From: Corynebacterium sp.
GTDB lineage: Bacteria > Actinomycetota > Actinomycetes > Mycobacteriales > Mycobacteriaceae
Length of the DNA stretch: 64,000 bases
Direction of reading: 5' to 3'
Assembly (NCBI RefSeq): GCF_030532195.1
Contig: NZ_JAUNLP010000008.1
Location: forward strand, 1 to 64,000
Shown: positions 54,926 to 63,279 of the stretch, piece by piece
How the letters are laid out: each line of letters begins with the position of its first letter
Position numbering within the stretch: the stretch's first letter is position 1
Program-made: the position numbers and the translations under genes
Notes under the pieces: generated by a model
The model's database searches: none
What the model saw: only the letters and a program-made list of their open reading frames with translations
What the model was told of the DNA's origin: nothing

Positions 54926-55477
54926 CTACTCACCCATGAGCTGGTCAAGCAGCGACTCCTGGTTGTACGACAGCCACTGATACATCGCATCAGCCTGTTC
55001 AATCTGCTCGATGGAGCCCTGCAGGTTCTCCATGGTTACGTGCAGGTAAATACGCAGATCATTGATTCCAGCGACCCATGCGTGTGCATCGCTTTCGGAA
55101 ATCGAGACCTGCCCGGATTCGCTCGGCTCCAGCGCATCGATGATGGCCCGCAGGGAATGCAGCTTGCTCTCTACAATTTCAGATTCATGCAGTTGGCGCA
55201 TCAGGGCATTTTCGCCCTCCACGCTCTCCGCATCCGGCTTGGCAAAATCCGGCAATAGGCGTGCCAGCCGCGGGTCAGCAGGAGCTTCCGAGTGGCCTGT
55301 CGGCATACCCGTCAATTCCGCCAGCTCATCCTTCGGAGCCGTGCGGGCACGATCCATCAGTGAATCCGCCACGGTCGCCGCGAGATTTAACAGCAAATCC
55401 CGCTCCGTGCCCTCAAAGGTAGTGACGTACTTGACGCCACCACCGAGGATGGACCGCTTGCGCTTCCAAGGACGCAT
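54926..55477 (-). CDS. DUF2017 protein
   Basis: A 183-residue, mainly helical protein encoded directly after clpS. It starts MRPWKRKRSILGGG and has an acidic, Leu-rich body with YLHVTMENLQGSIEQIEQ and WLSYNQESLLDQLMGE near the end. GGGAGAGAAA precedes the ATG. Some databases call the family transcriptional regulators, but I see no DNA-binding motif. The clpS-DUF2017 pairing (Rv1331-Rv1332) is widespread in actinobacteria, and a role in proteolysis is possible. Confidence 0.88.
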   Translation of the reverse strand: MRPWKRKRSILGGGVKYVTTFEGTERDLLLNLAATVADSLMDRARTAPKDELAELTGMPTGHSEAPADPRLARLLPDFAKPDAESVEGENALMRQLHESEIVESKLHSLRAIIDALEPSESGQVSISESDAHAWVAGINDLRIYLHVTMENLQGSIEQIEQADAMYQWLSYNQESLLDQLMGE

Positions 55478-55524
55478 GTAATTTCTCTCCCGCTTTTAAC
55501 AGTATTGGTTTAGACAGTATTGCT

Positions 55525-55818
55525 TTAGTCCGCCTGCTCCATTGTCGCCCACAGACCGGCCTTGTGGAGCTTCTTGACGTCTGTCTCCACCTTGTCACGT
55601 TCGCCTGAGGACACAATTGCCTTGCCCTCTGTGTGCACCTTCATCATCAGCGCATGGGCTTTCTTGCGATCCATGCCGAAGAGCATCTGGAACACGTAGG
55701 TGACATAGCTCATGGAATTAACCTGGTCATCCCACACAATGCACTGCCAGGGTCGATTCGATTCCGTCACGACATCGGCATCCATGGTGGGCATCGGTGT
55801 TGCTGCTGGCATGCTCAT
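55525..55818 (-). CDS. clpS: ATP-dependent Clp protease adaptor ClpS
   Basis: A 97-residue N-degron adaptor that hands proteins with bulky N-terminal residues to a Clp ATPase, in actinobacteria ClpC1. The ligand-pocket motif is [15 protein letters not shown], and [14 protein letters not shown] follows. Several starts (55824 GTG, 55818, 55812) are possible. A TACTAT -10 at 55829-55834 favours 55818 or later with a very short leader. Divergent from pncB. Confidence 0.94.
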   Translation of the reverse strand: MSMPAATPMPTMDADVVTESNRPWQCIVWDDQVNSMSYVTYVFQMLFGMDRKKAHALMMKVHTEGKAIVSSGERDKVETDVKKLHKAGLWATMEQAD

Positions 55819-55828
55819 AGGCACCAGG

Positions 55829-55834
55829 ATAGTA
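55829..55834 (-). promoter_or_regulatory. -10 box of clpS
   Basis: TACTAT on the minus strand, 10 nt before the ATG at 55818. It lies back to back with the pncB promoter. Confidence 0.45.
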
Positions 55835-55886
55835 CGGACTTACACGCTGGGGTCGGAACGGACTGCCCGCGCACGGGTTCGGCGAC

Positions 55887-55892
55887 TAGACT
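55887..55892 (+). promoter_or_regulatory. -10 box of pncB (leaderless)
   Basis: TAGACT, 7 nt before the GTG at 55900. Confidence 0.5.
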
Positions 55893-55899
55893 GTTCTGC

Positions 55900-57210
55900 G
55901 TGATTGATAAGCATTCCTCCACCGCCCTTCTCACCGATAAGTACGAACTGACGATGCTGCAGGCCTCGCTTGCCGACGGCACCAGCGAACGACAGTGCGC
56001 CTTTGAGGTATTTGGCCGTCGCCTTCCCAATGAGCGCCGCTACGGTGTTGTCGCTGGCACGGCTCGTGTGTTGGAAGCTATTAAGAATTTCCGGTTCACC
56101 GAACAGCAGCTGGAATCACTCGACTTTCTCGATGAGCGCACGCTGGATTACCTGCGCAATTACCGCTTTACCGGCCACGTTGACGGCTACCGCGAAGGCG
56201 AACTCTACTTCCCTGCTTCCCCGATTCTGGCTGTGCGTGGCACCTTTGCAGAGTGCGTGATTTTGGAAACAGTAATTCTTTCCATTCTCAATGCCGACTC
56301 CGCAATTGCGTCTGCGGCAACTCGTATGGTCACTGCCGCAGGTGGCCGCCCGATTATTGAGATGGGCTCGCGCCGCACCCATGAGGAAGCCGCAGTCACC
56401 GCGGCACGTGCCGCATACCTGGCCGGCTTCAGCGCCACCTCCAACCTGGAGGCTGCAGCACGCTACGACATTCCAGCTTCCGGTACCGCTGCTCACGCAT
56501 GGACACTGCTGCACACCAACCCTGACGGCACTCCGAATGAAGCAGCCGCCTTCAAGGCACAGGTGGATGCACTGGGAATCGAAACCACGCTGCTGGTGGA
56601 TACCTACGACATCACCGAGGGCGTCAACACTGCAATTGAGGTAGCCGGCCCAGAACTCGGTGGCGTTCGAATTGACTCCGGTGACCTCGGTGTTCTGGCC
56701 CGCCAGGTACGTCAGCAGCTGGATTCACTCGGTGCCCACAACACCAACATTGTGGTGTCCTCCGATCTCGACGAATTCGCAATTGCTGCCCTGCGTGCGG
56801 AACCAGTTGATGCCTACGGTGTGGGCACCTCTGTTGTCACCGGCTCCGGCGCACCGACTGCGGGTCTGGTCTACAAGATGGTTGAGGTCGACGGTGTGCC
56901 CGTCGCCAAGCGTTCCCTGGACAAGCGCAGCCACGGTGGCGTGAAAGCGGCGATTCGTACGTGCCGTCGCTCGGGTACGGCGGTGGAGGAGATTGCCTTC
57001 CCACTCGGTGCGGAGATTCCCGACGTTGGCAATCTGCAATACCGCGATTTGACCATTCCGATGATGCGCGACGGTGAGATTCTCGACGGTCTGCCAACCC
57101 TGGAGGAGTCTCGAAAGCACCTGGTAGATGCACTGGTGAGCTTGCCGTGGGAGGGCCTGGCGCTCTCTCGCGATGAGCCGGTGCTGTCTGTCCGCTTCCA
57201 CGGCGTGTAA
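55900..57210 (+). CDS. pncB: Nicotinate phosphoribosyltransferase
   Basis: A 436-residue enzyme of NAD salvage that joins nicotinate to PRPP. TALLTDKYELTMLQASLADG at the N-terminus, FGRRLPNERRYGVVAG, GVRIDSGDLGVLARQVRQ and GVGTSVVTGSGAPT are family motifs. Start is the GTG at 55900; the frame is open for 89 more codons upstream but that region overlaps clpS antisense and is not PncB-like. dinG follows after 3 bp, so the two are one operon. Confidence 0.96.
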   Translation: MIDKHSSTALLTDKYELTMLQASLADGTSERQCAFEVFGRRLPNERRYGVVAGTARVLEAIKNFRFTEQQLESLDFLDERTLDYLRNYRFTGHVDGYREGELYFPASPILAVRGTFAECVILETVILSILNADSAIASAATRMVTAAGGRPIIEMGSRRTHEEAAVTAARAAYLAGFSATSNLEAAARYDIPASGTAAHAWTLLHTNPDGTPNEAAAFKAQVDALGIETTLLVDTYDITEGVNTAIEVAGPELGGVRIDSGDLGVLARQVRQQLDSLGAHNTNIVVSSDLDEFAIAALRAEPVDAYGVGTSVVTGSGAPTAGLVYKMVEVDGVPVAKRSLDKRSHGGVKAAIRTCRRSGTAVEEIAFPLGAEIPDVGNLQYRDLTIPMMRDGEILDGLPTLEESRKHLVDALVSLPWEGLALSRDEPVLSVRFHGV

Positions 57211-57213
57211 GCG

Positions 57214-59268
57214 GTGAGTGAGCCTGTGTCAGATAGGTCAGATAGCACGGAGCACCCCAGCGTTCATGACCTCGACTCCATCGAGGACCTGCTCGGCGCG
57301 GCCGTGAAGGGACTCGGCGGCACCACCCGCCCCAACCAGGTCAAAATGTCCCGCGCGGTTGCCTCAGCATTTGCTCGGGAGCGCCACCTGGCAGTGCAGG
57401 CCGGTACCGGTACCGGTAAGTCGCTGGCCTACCTTGTTCCTGCAATTGTGCAGGCCATGGAGACCGATGAGCCGGTGATTATCTCGACTGCAACAATCGC
57501 GCTGCAGCGTCAGCTGGTGGAGCGCGACTTACCGCGGCTGGTTGAGTCCTTGGAGCCGCATCTATCGCGGACACCCACGTTTGCGATTTTGAAGGGTCGC
57601 TCGAATTACCTGTGCAAGTCGAAGGTGGGAAATGTCATCAAGGACCCTGTCTTTGATGATGACGAAGATGCCGCCGGCATCGATGCCTCCCCCACCGCAC
57701 TGCTCAGTGAGGCGCAGCTCAGCCGTACTGCGGCCGAGGTGATGCGCCTTCGACAGTGGGCCAACGACACCGACACTGGCGATCGCGACAGCCTGGACAA
57801 GGGTGTTTCCAACGAAGCGTGGCGTCAGGTCTCGGTCACGGCGCGCGAATGCGTCGGCGCAATCTCCTGCCCTTTTGGCGAGGAGTGCTTTGCCGAAGCC
57901 GCTCGCCGCGAGGCCAGTCAGGTCGACATCGTGGTCACCAACCACGCGTTGTTGGCTATCGATGCGCTCTCCGATGCCATGATTTTGCCCCAACATGACT
58001 GCGTCGTCATCGACGAGGCCCATGAGCTCGACGCACGCATCACGTCTGTGGCAACCGACGAACTCTCGCCCGCCGGCATCACCATGATGGCCAGGCGTGC
58101 CCGCAAGTTCGGCGCCGCCGAACAGGTCGACGATGTCATCGACGCCACCGATATGCTCGGCGAAACCGTCGCATCGCTTGCCGACGACTACTCCGGCGCG
58201 CTTGAGGAAATCCCAGGTGAGTTGGGAATGGCACTCGCTTCGCTCCGCGACAACCTGTGGCAGCTGCAGACGACTCTTGGCACCGCCGGGTCCGGATCGT
58301 CCGGTTCAGACTCCAAGGATTCCGACAACACCGAGCGCCAGACAGTTCGCGCCGCGGTTGAAAACATGCATGACACGGTCGTGCGGATTTTGGAGTTCGA
58401 CAGCGACGATGTCATCTGGCTCGGCGATAGTAAGTCAATCTTTGTCGCACCGCTGTCCATCGCGGCGCTTCTGCGCGAACGACTCTTCGGCGAATCCACC
58501 GTTGTGCTGACTTCTGCAACGCTGGCACTCGGCGGAAAGTTCGATGCCATGGCCGCGGCCTGGGGGCTTCCCTCCGGAGTGTGGGACGGCCTTGACGTCG
58601 GCACACCCTTTGACCCCAAGAAATCAGGCATTCTCTACGTCGCGCGCGACCTGCCTCGCCCGGGCCGAGACGGTGCCACCCCACAGCAGTTCGACATCAT
58701 GGAGCGTCTCATTCGCTCCGCCGGCGGACGCACGCTTGGCCTCTTTTCCTCGCGCCGCGGTGCAGAGGCCGCTGCTGAGGAGATGCGCAAGCGTCTGCCT
58801 TACGACGTCCTGTGCCAAGGCGACGACTCCATCGGCGCGCTGGTCGATCGCTTCGCCGCTGATCCCGAGACCTGCCTGTTTGGTACTCTCACCCTGTGGC
58901 AGGGCGTTGATGTACCCGGCCCCAACCTGTCGTGTGTGATTATTGACCGCATTCCGTTCCCACGTCCTGATGATCCGCTGCTGTCCGCACGATCCGATGC
59001 CGCCAATGCGGCAGGGCGAAACGGCTTTATGGAGGTCTCGGCAACCCATGCCGCGCTGCTAATGGCACAAGGTTCCGGTCGCCTACTGCGCCAAGTTGAT
59101 GACCGCGGTGTCGTTGCAGTGCTGGATTCTCGCTTGGCCACGGCGCGATATGGTTCCTGGATTGCGGCCTCGATGCCTGACTTTTGGCGTACTACTGACC
59201 TCAATGTCGCTGCTGGTGCGCTGACAAGGCTGACGCGGGACAGCTTACTCGGCAGTCATTTCACATAA
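57214..59268 (+). CDS. dinG: ATP-dependent DNA helicase DinG (XPD-like)
   Basis: A 684-residue superfamily 2 helicase, 5'-3', acting on forked or structured DNA. Walker A is AGTGTGKS (residues ~62-69) and the DEAH box is near residue 267. The Fe-S cysteines expected for this family are visible: one in YLCKSK (~133) and three in ECVGAISCPFGEEC (~213-224). The C-terminal helicase domain has LFGTLTLWQGVDVPG and MAQGSGRLLRQVDDRG. Start GTG 3 bp after pncB. In M. tuberculosis the equivalent gene (Rv1329c) points away from pncB1; here the orientation is co-directional. Confidence 0.94.
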   Translation: MSEPVSDRSDSTEHPSVHDLDSIEDLLGAAVKGLGGTTRPNQVKMSRAVASAFARERHLAVQAGTGTGKSLAYLVPAIVQAMETDEPVIISTATIALQRQLVERDLPRLVESLEPHLSRTPTFAILKGRSNYLCKSKVGNVIKDPVFDDDEDAAGIDASPTALLSEAQLSRTAAEVMRLRQWANDTDTGDRDSLDKGVSNEAWRQVSVTARECVGAISCPFGEECFAEAARREASQVDIVVTNHALLAIDALSDAMILPQHDCVVIDEAHELDARITSVATDELSPAGITMMARRARKFGAAEQVDDVIDATDMLGETVASLADDYSGALEEIPGELGMALASLRDNLWQLQTTLGTAGSGSSGSDSKDSDNTERQTVRAAVENMHDTVVRILEFDSDDVIWLGDSKSIFVAPLSIAALLRERLFGESTVVLTSATLALGGKFDAMAAAWGLPSGVWDGLDVGTPFDPKKSGILYVARDLPRPGRDGATPQQFDIMERLIRSAGGRTLGLFSSRRGAEAAAEEMRKRLPYDVLCQGDDSIGALVDRFAADPETCLFGTLTLWQGVDVPGPNLSCVIIDRIPFPRPDDPLLSARSDAANAAGRNGFMEVSATHAALLMAQGSGRLLRQVDDRGVVAVLDSRLATARYGSWIAASMPDFWRTTDLNVAAGALTRLTRDSLLGSHFT

Positions 59269-59318
59269 GAAATGATATTTTTCCCAAAAACTGCACGAAC
59301 TGTCAGCGCACCTACTAC

Positions 59319-59334
59319 TGTGATGTGAAACACA
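59319..59334. promoter_or_regulatory. GlxR/CRP-like site upstream of the acyl-CoA ligase gene
   Basis: TGTGATGTGAAACACA matches TGTGA-N6-TCACA with one mismatch. It lies 77 bp before the ligase start. Confidence 0.5.
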
Positions 59335-59410
59335 ACGAAGCTAACACGGTGATCCTTTTCCAGGGATTCATCTGAAGCCTGACGCACGTGCAGAAAGGTT
59401 GTTTTCCCCT

Positions 59411-60988
59411 ATGCCGCTGACTAGCAGTCTTCCCAACATCGATATTCCGGAAACCTCTCTATTCGACTTTCTGTTTGGCAAAATTGAGCCTCGGCACAAG
59501 GACAAACTCGCAGTAGTTGACTCCGGCTCAGAAGTAACTTTCGGGGATTTGAAGTCCAGCATTGAGGCCTTTGCGGGCGCTCTTGCTGCACGTGGAATTA
59601 AAAAGGGCGATGTTGTTGCCCTGCACTGCCCTAACTCCACTACCTTCGCAGTGGCGCTGCACGGTGTTCTTCGCGCAGGTGCAATCTGCACGACTGTTGC
59701 CTCGCTGGCAACGGCAGAAGACATCGAAAACCAGCTACGCATCTCTGGCGCGAAGATGATGCTCACCACATCTTCGATTGGTTGGGCCGGCGCCAATGGT
59801 GCTGAGGCTGCCGGGCTCCCGGAAGACAAAATCATTGGCCTGACGGGGCTTCACGGCATGGGCGAGCTGCTTGCTGAAGGCCATGCGGCACCAAATGTAG
59901 ACGTTTCTCCCGATGACGTTGCTGTCATTCCGTTTTCTTCTGGCACCACTGGCGTGCCAAAGGGCGTCCAGCTCACACATCGCAATCTCGTTGCCAACGT
60001 GGCTCAGGCAGGAGCAGCAACCGTCGAGGCATTGGATGAGACAACCCCGGCGGTTACGATTTTGCCGTTCTTCCACATCTACGGTTTGACGGCTCTGCTC
60101 AACCTTTGCCTCTGGCGACGCACTACCCAGTACACGATGGGCAAGTTTGATTTGCTGGATTTTCTATCCATCATTTCGGAGCACAAGGTCAAGTTTGCGT
60201 TCATCGCACCGCCAGTTGCGGTTGGGTTGGCCAAGCACCCTGCGGTTGACTCTTTCGACTTGTCCAGCCTGGAAGTTATCTTCTCCGGCGCAGCTTCGCT
60301 TCAGCTGGATTTGGCGGAGCAGGTGGAAAAGCGTCTCGGCTGCATCGTGGCCCAGGGCTACGGTATGACCGAGTCCTCCCCTGCCGCACACATTCGCATC
60401 GGCCACGACAGCCCGCTGGATTCCATTGGTCGAGCAGTCCCGAACACCGAGTACAAAATCGTGGACCTCGACACTGAGAACCTCGATGAAATCCCAGTTC
60501 CGGAATCGGGACGTTCCAAGTCCGGAGAACTGTGGATTCGCGGCCCCCAGGTGATGAAGGGGTATCTCAACAATCCCGACGCAACGGCTGCAACGCTTGT
60601 CGACGGATGGTTGCGAACAGGCGATGTTGCGGAGCTCGACAAGGAGGGGAATGCATACATTGTCGACCGCTTCAAGGAGCTAATTAAGTACAAGGGCTAC
60701 CAGGTACCACCGGCAGAACTTGAGTCCGTGCTTCTCGAGCATCCAGATATCGCTGATGCCGCCTGCAGTGGTGTCATTCGCTCCGATGGTGAGGAAATTC
60801 CGAAGGCATATGTGGTGCTCAAGGATGGAAAGTCACTTACTGCTGATGAGGTGATGGACTTTGTTGCCGACCGCGTCGCACCGTATAAGAAGGTGCGAGT
60901 AGTCGAATTCATGGATGAGATCCCAAAGTCGGCAACCGGCAAGATCCTGCGCAAGGATCTTAAGGCCATGGAGGCAGCACGCGCTTAG
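59411..60988 (+). CDS. AMP-forming acyl-CoA / 4-coumarate-CoA ligase family protein
   Basis: A 525-residue adenylate-forming enzyme. The P-loop is FSSGTTGVPKG (residues ~176-186), followed by QGYGMTESSPAAH, YLNNPDATAATLVDGWLRTGDVAELD and a C-terminal SATGKILRK with the catalytic Lys. It activates a carboxylic acid as acyl-AMP and then acyl-CoA. The closest look is 4-coumarate/medium-chain acyl-CoA ligases; the substrate is not readable by eye. AGAAAGG precedes the ATG. Its stop overlaps the convergent PTH2 gene by 4 nt. Confidence 0.9.
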   Translation: MPLTSSLPNIDIPETSLFDFLFGKIEPRHKDKLAVVDSGSEVTFGDLKSSIEAFAGALAARGIKKGDVVALHCPNSTTFAVALHGVLRAGAICTTVASLATAEDIENQLRISGAKMMLTTSSIGWAGANGAEAAGLPEDKIIGLTGLHGMGELLAEGHAAPNVDVSPDDVAVIPFSSGTTGVPKGVQLTHRNLVANVAQAGAATVEALDETTPAVTILPFFHIYGLTALLNLCLWRRTTQYTMGKFDLLDFLSIISEHKVKFAFIAPPVAVGLAKHPAVDSFDLSSLEVIFSGAASLQLDLAEQVEKRLGCIVAQGYGMTESSPAAHIRIGHDSPLDSIGRAVPNTEYKIVDLDTENLDEIPVPESGRSKSGELWIRGPQVMKGYLNNPDATAATLVDGWLRTGDVAELDKEGNAYIVDRFKELIKYKGYQVPPAELESVLLEHPDIADAACSGVIRSDGEEIPKAYVVLKDGKSLTADEVMDFVADRVAPYKKVRVVEFMDEIPKSATGKILRKDLKAMEAARA

Positions 60989-61764
60989 CTGGCTGCTACT
61001 GCCCCTGGTGTAACCGCCACGGTGATCGAGCCTGGGGCAATCTCCGTAAACCCAGCATCCTGGACTTCTACCGCACGTAGCTCTGGCGCTGGCCATTGCT
61101 CGTGCGGTATTTCTTTCACATCCAGTTCAAACCCCGTCTGCGCCCAGGCCCACGCATCCTCTGCCGACAGCGTTGCCGCGTATAGCATCGAACCATGCCC
61201 AACCTGCGCGGCCACTTTACCGACGGACATGTGCAGGTTCTTATCCACCCAAATCACAGGTGGCGGGAAAGCTCCCTCACCAGAAGCACTGCTTTTCGCG
61301 GTAAGGTTGTGCGCCGGGGAATCGTCGTAAGGCAAATCGGTGCCGGAAATTTGTAGTTTGGCAATTTCCGGATAAACCTCGTCGACCGGAGTCGGCACGA
61401 GGGCTCGTGCCTGTGCGCCGTCGACATCGACTGTCACGCCGGGCGCCAACTGCGCACGCTGCCAGCCAATATTGCGAGCGCGACGCGAAAGCTTGCGGAT
61501 GCGCGCGCCGTACCAGGACGTCAGCCCCTCTTGGAACGCGGAAGTGGAATCGCCCGCGCGCTCATCCAAGCAGCACGCGACAACTGCTTTCGCGGAGGCA
61601 CGCAGCAGCGCTGTCCGCGAGGGACGCTCCTTCTTTGGGATTTCGAGCACGATTGCCATCGCCCAGGGAGTGTCCTCACCGTAATCTTCCCTTTCGGGCT
61701 GCGGCAGGAGACTATGGGCGAGGCGGAACCATTCGGGGACGGCCTGTGATTGTTCGTCAGGCAC
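60985..61764 (-). CDS. Protein with C-terminal PTH2-type peptidyl-tRNA hydrolase domain
   Basis: A 259-residue protein. The C-terminal 95 residues look like Pth2/Bit1: VDKNLHMSVGKVAAQVGHGSM contains the conserved Lys and the GK-x-AAQ-x-xH core. The first 165 residues have a second, more degenerate region (AMAIVLEIPKKERPSRTALLRASAKAVVACC) that could be a diverged copy of the same fold or another domain. Pth2 enzymes free tRNA from peptidyl-tRNA; whether this one does is not shown. The GTG start overlaps the serB stop by 1 nt. Confidence 0.8.
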   Translation of the reverse strand: MPDEQSQAVPEWFRLAHSLLPQPEREDYGEDTPWAMAIVLEIPKKERPSRTALLRASAKAVVACCLDERAGDSTSAFQEGLTSWYGARIRKLSRRARNIGWQRAQLAPGVTVDVDGAQARALVPTPVDEVYPEIAKLQISGTDLPYDDSPAHNLTAKSSASGEGAFPPPVIWVDKNLHMSVGKVAAQVGHGSMLYAATLSAEDAWAWAQTGFELDVKEIPHEQWPAPELRAVEVQDAGFTEIAPGSITVAVTPGAVAAS

Positions 61765-63056
61765 TACTGCTCCAGCGGCACGCGACGGAAGGTGCCGTCC
61801 TCACGGTCAGCATCGTCGATTTCATCGCGGGAGATACCGAGCATAAACAAAATCGAGTCCATGAAGGGAACGTTGACCGAGGTGTCAGCGATTTCCTTCA
61901 GAGCCGGCTTCGCGTTAAACGCGATACCAAGGCCTGCGACAGACAACATGTCGATGTCGTTGGCACCATCACCCACCGCAACCGTCTGGTGCATTTGCAG
62001 GCCAGACTTTTCAGCGAATTCCTTCAGGCTGCGAGCCTTTTCCTGCCTATCGACGACATCACCGATAACCCGACCGGTGAGCTTACCATCTTCGATTTCC
62101 AGAGTGTTGGCCTTGTAGAAGTCCAGGCCGAGATCCTTAGCCAGCGGCTCGAGGATCTGGATGAAGCCACCGGAAACAGCGCCACACTTGTAACCAAGGC
62201 GCTTGAGAGTGCGGATGGTGGTACGAGCGCCCGGAGTCAGCTCAATCGACTGGCTGACCTCTTCAAGCACGCTAACTGGCAGACCTGCAAGCGCCTTGAC
62301 GCGCTCGTGCAGCGACTCAGCAAAGTCGAGCTCACCGCGCATAGCGCGCTCGGTAACAGCGGCAACTTCTGCTTCACGGCCGGCGTGAGCTGCCAGCATC
62401 TCGATGACCTCGCCGGTGATCAGAGTTGAGTCAACATCGAAGCAAATCAGTCGCTTAGAGCGACGCTGCAAACCGGCGCGCTCAATTGCGATGTCAATGT
62501 CCTGATCCTGAGCCAGCTCGGCCAGTGCGGCACGCAGCGGAATACCGGCGCCTGGCTTCGGGTTCGGGATAGAGACCAGAAGTTCCAGACCCGTAACCGG
62601 GTAATCAGCGATACCGCGAATGGAGTCGATGTTGGCACCGTAGTCAGCGAGGGTACGGCCGATACGAGAAATGTCCTCAGCATTGACTGGGTTGCCGAGC
62701 ACTACGAGTGCGTGCGTGGACACGCCGCTGCGTTCAATCGGGGCATCCACATCTACCTTGACTGTCATGCCGTGTGGCTTAAGGGTTTCGATGAGTCCTT
62801 CGCGCAGGACCTCCACCTTGTCCTTAGCAACACCGACAAGAGCACCAAGGCTCAGGTTGGAACGGAACACGGACTGCTCGACATCCAGAATCTGCACACC
62901 ATGGGCAGCAAGGACACGGAAGAAGGAAGCCGAGACGCCTGGACGATCATGGCCAGAAGCGGTAATTAGCACCGGAACAAACCCGGTTGCCAGCGCTACT
63001 GAGAGCGAATCGGACGTCGCGGACTGGTCGGAAGAAGAAATTACCTGTTCATTCAC
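61764..63056 (-). CDS. serB: Phosphoserine phosphatase with tandem ACT domains
   Basis: A 430-residue enzyme for the last step of serine synthesis. Two ACT-like regulatory domains occupy residues ~25-180 (VPVLITASGHDRPGVSASFFRVLA is the first). The HAD domain begins with FDVDSTLITGE (nucleophile Asp207, acid/base Asp209) and ends with VGDGANDIDML. This is the SerB2 layout of mycobacteria. I use the GTG at 63056 because GATACT ends 6 nt before it; eight more codons are open upstream. Coupled to the PTH2 gene downstream. Confidence 0.95.
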   Translation of the reverse strand: MNEQVISSSDQSATSDSLSVALATGFVPVLITASGHDRPGVSASFFRVLAAHGVQILDVEQSVFRSNLSLGALVGVAKDKVEVLREGLIETLKPHGMTVKVDVDAPIERSGVSTHALVVLGNPVNAEDISRIGRTLADYGANIDSIRGIADYPVTGLELLVSIPNPKPGAGIPLRAALAELAQDQDIDIAIERAGLQRRSKRLICFDVDSTLITGEVIEMLAAHAGREAEVAAVTERAMRGELDFAESLHERVKALAGLPVSVLEEVSQSIELTPGARTTIRTLKRLGYKCGAVSGGFIQILEPLAKDLGLDFYKANTLEIEDGKLTGRVIGDVVDRQEKARSLKEFAEKSGLQMHQTVAVGDGANDIDMLSVAGLGIAFNAKPALKEIADTSVNVPFMDSILFMLGISRDEIDDADREDGTFRRVPLEQ

Positions 63057-63062
63057 TAATCC

Positions 63063-63068
63063 AGTATC
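63063..63068 (-). promoter_or_regulatory. -10 box of serB (leaderless)
   Basis: GATACT on the minus strand, 6 nt before the GTG at 63056. Confidence 0.5.
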
Positions 63069-63189
63069 GCATGAACACAATATAAAGCGCTCATCGCATC
63101 AGCATTATGAGATATTTCGGGTGAGAGTGTGCGCCAGACGCACGCGTTGTGTGGGATTCCCCACCGCGGAGATGTCCCTATAGAAATGG

Positions 63190-63227
63190 CGAGGGTCCCA
63201 CCACGGAAAACCGTGGTGGGACCCTCG
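63190..63227 (-). terminator. ctaD terminator
   Basis: A 17-bp perfect stem (CGAGGGTCCCACCACGG, complement 63211-63227) with a 4-nt loop. It lies about 50 bp past the ctaD stop. There is little T-run. Confidence 0.8.
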
Positions 63228-63279
63228 CTTCGCGTAGTTATTAACTCAGTAATGCATAAGCCTTGCTAGCCATTAGCTC

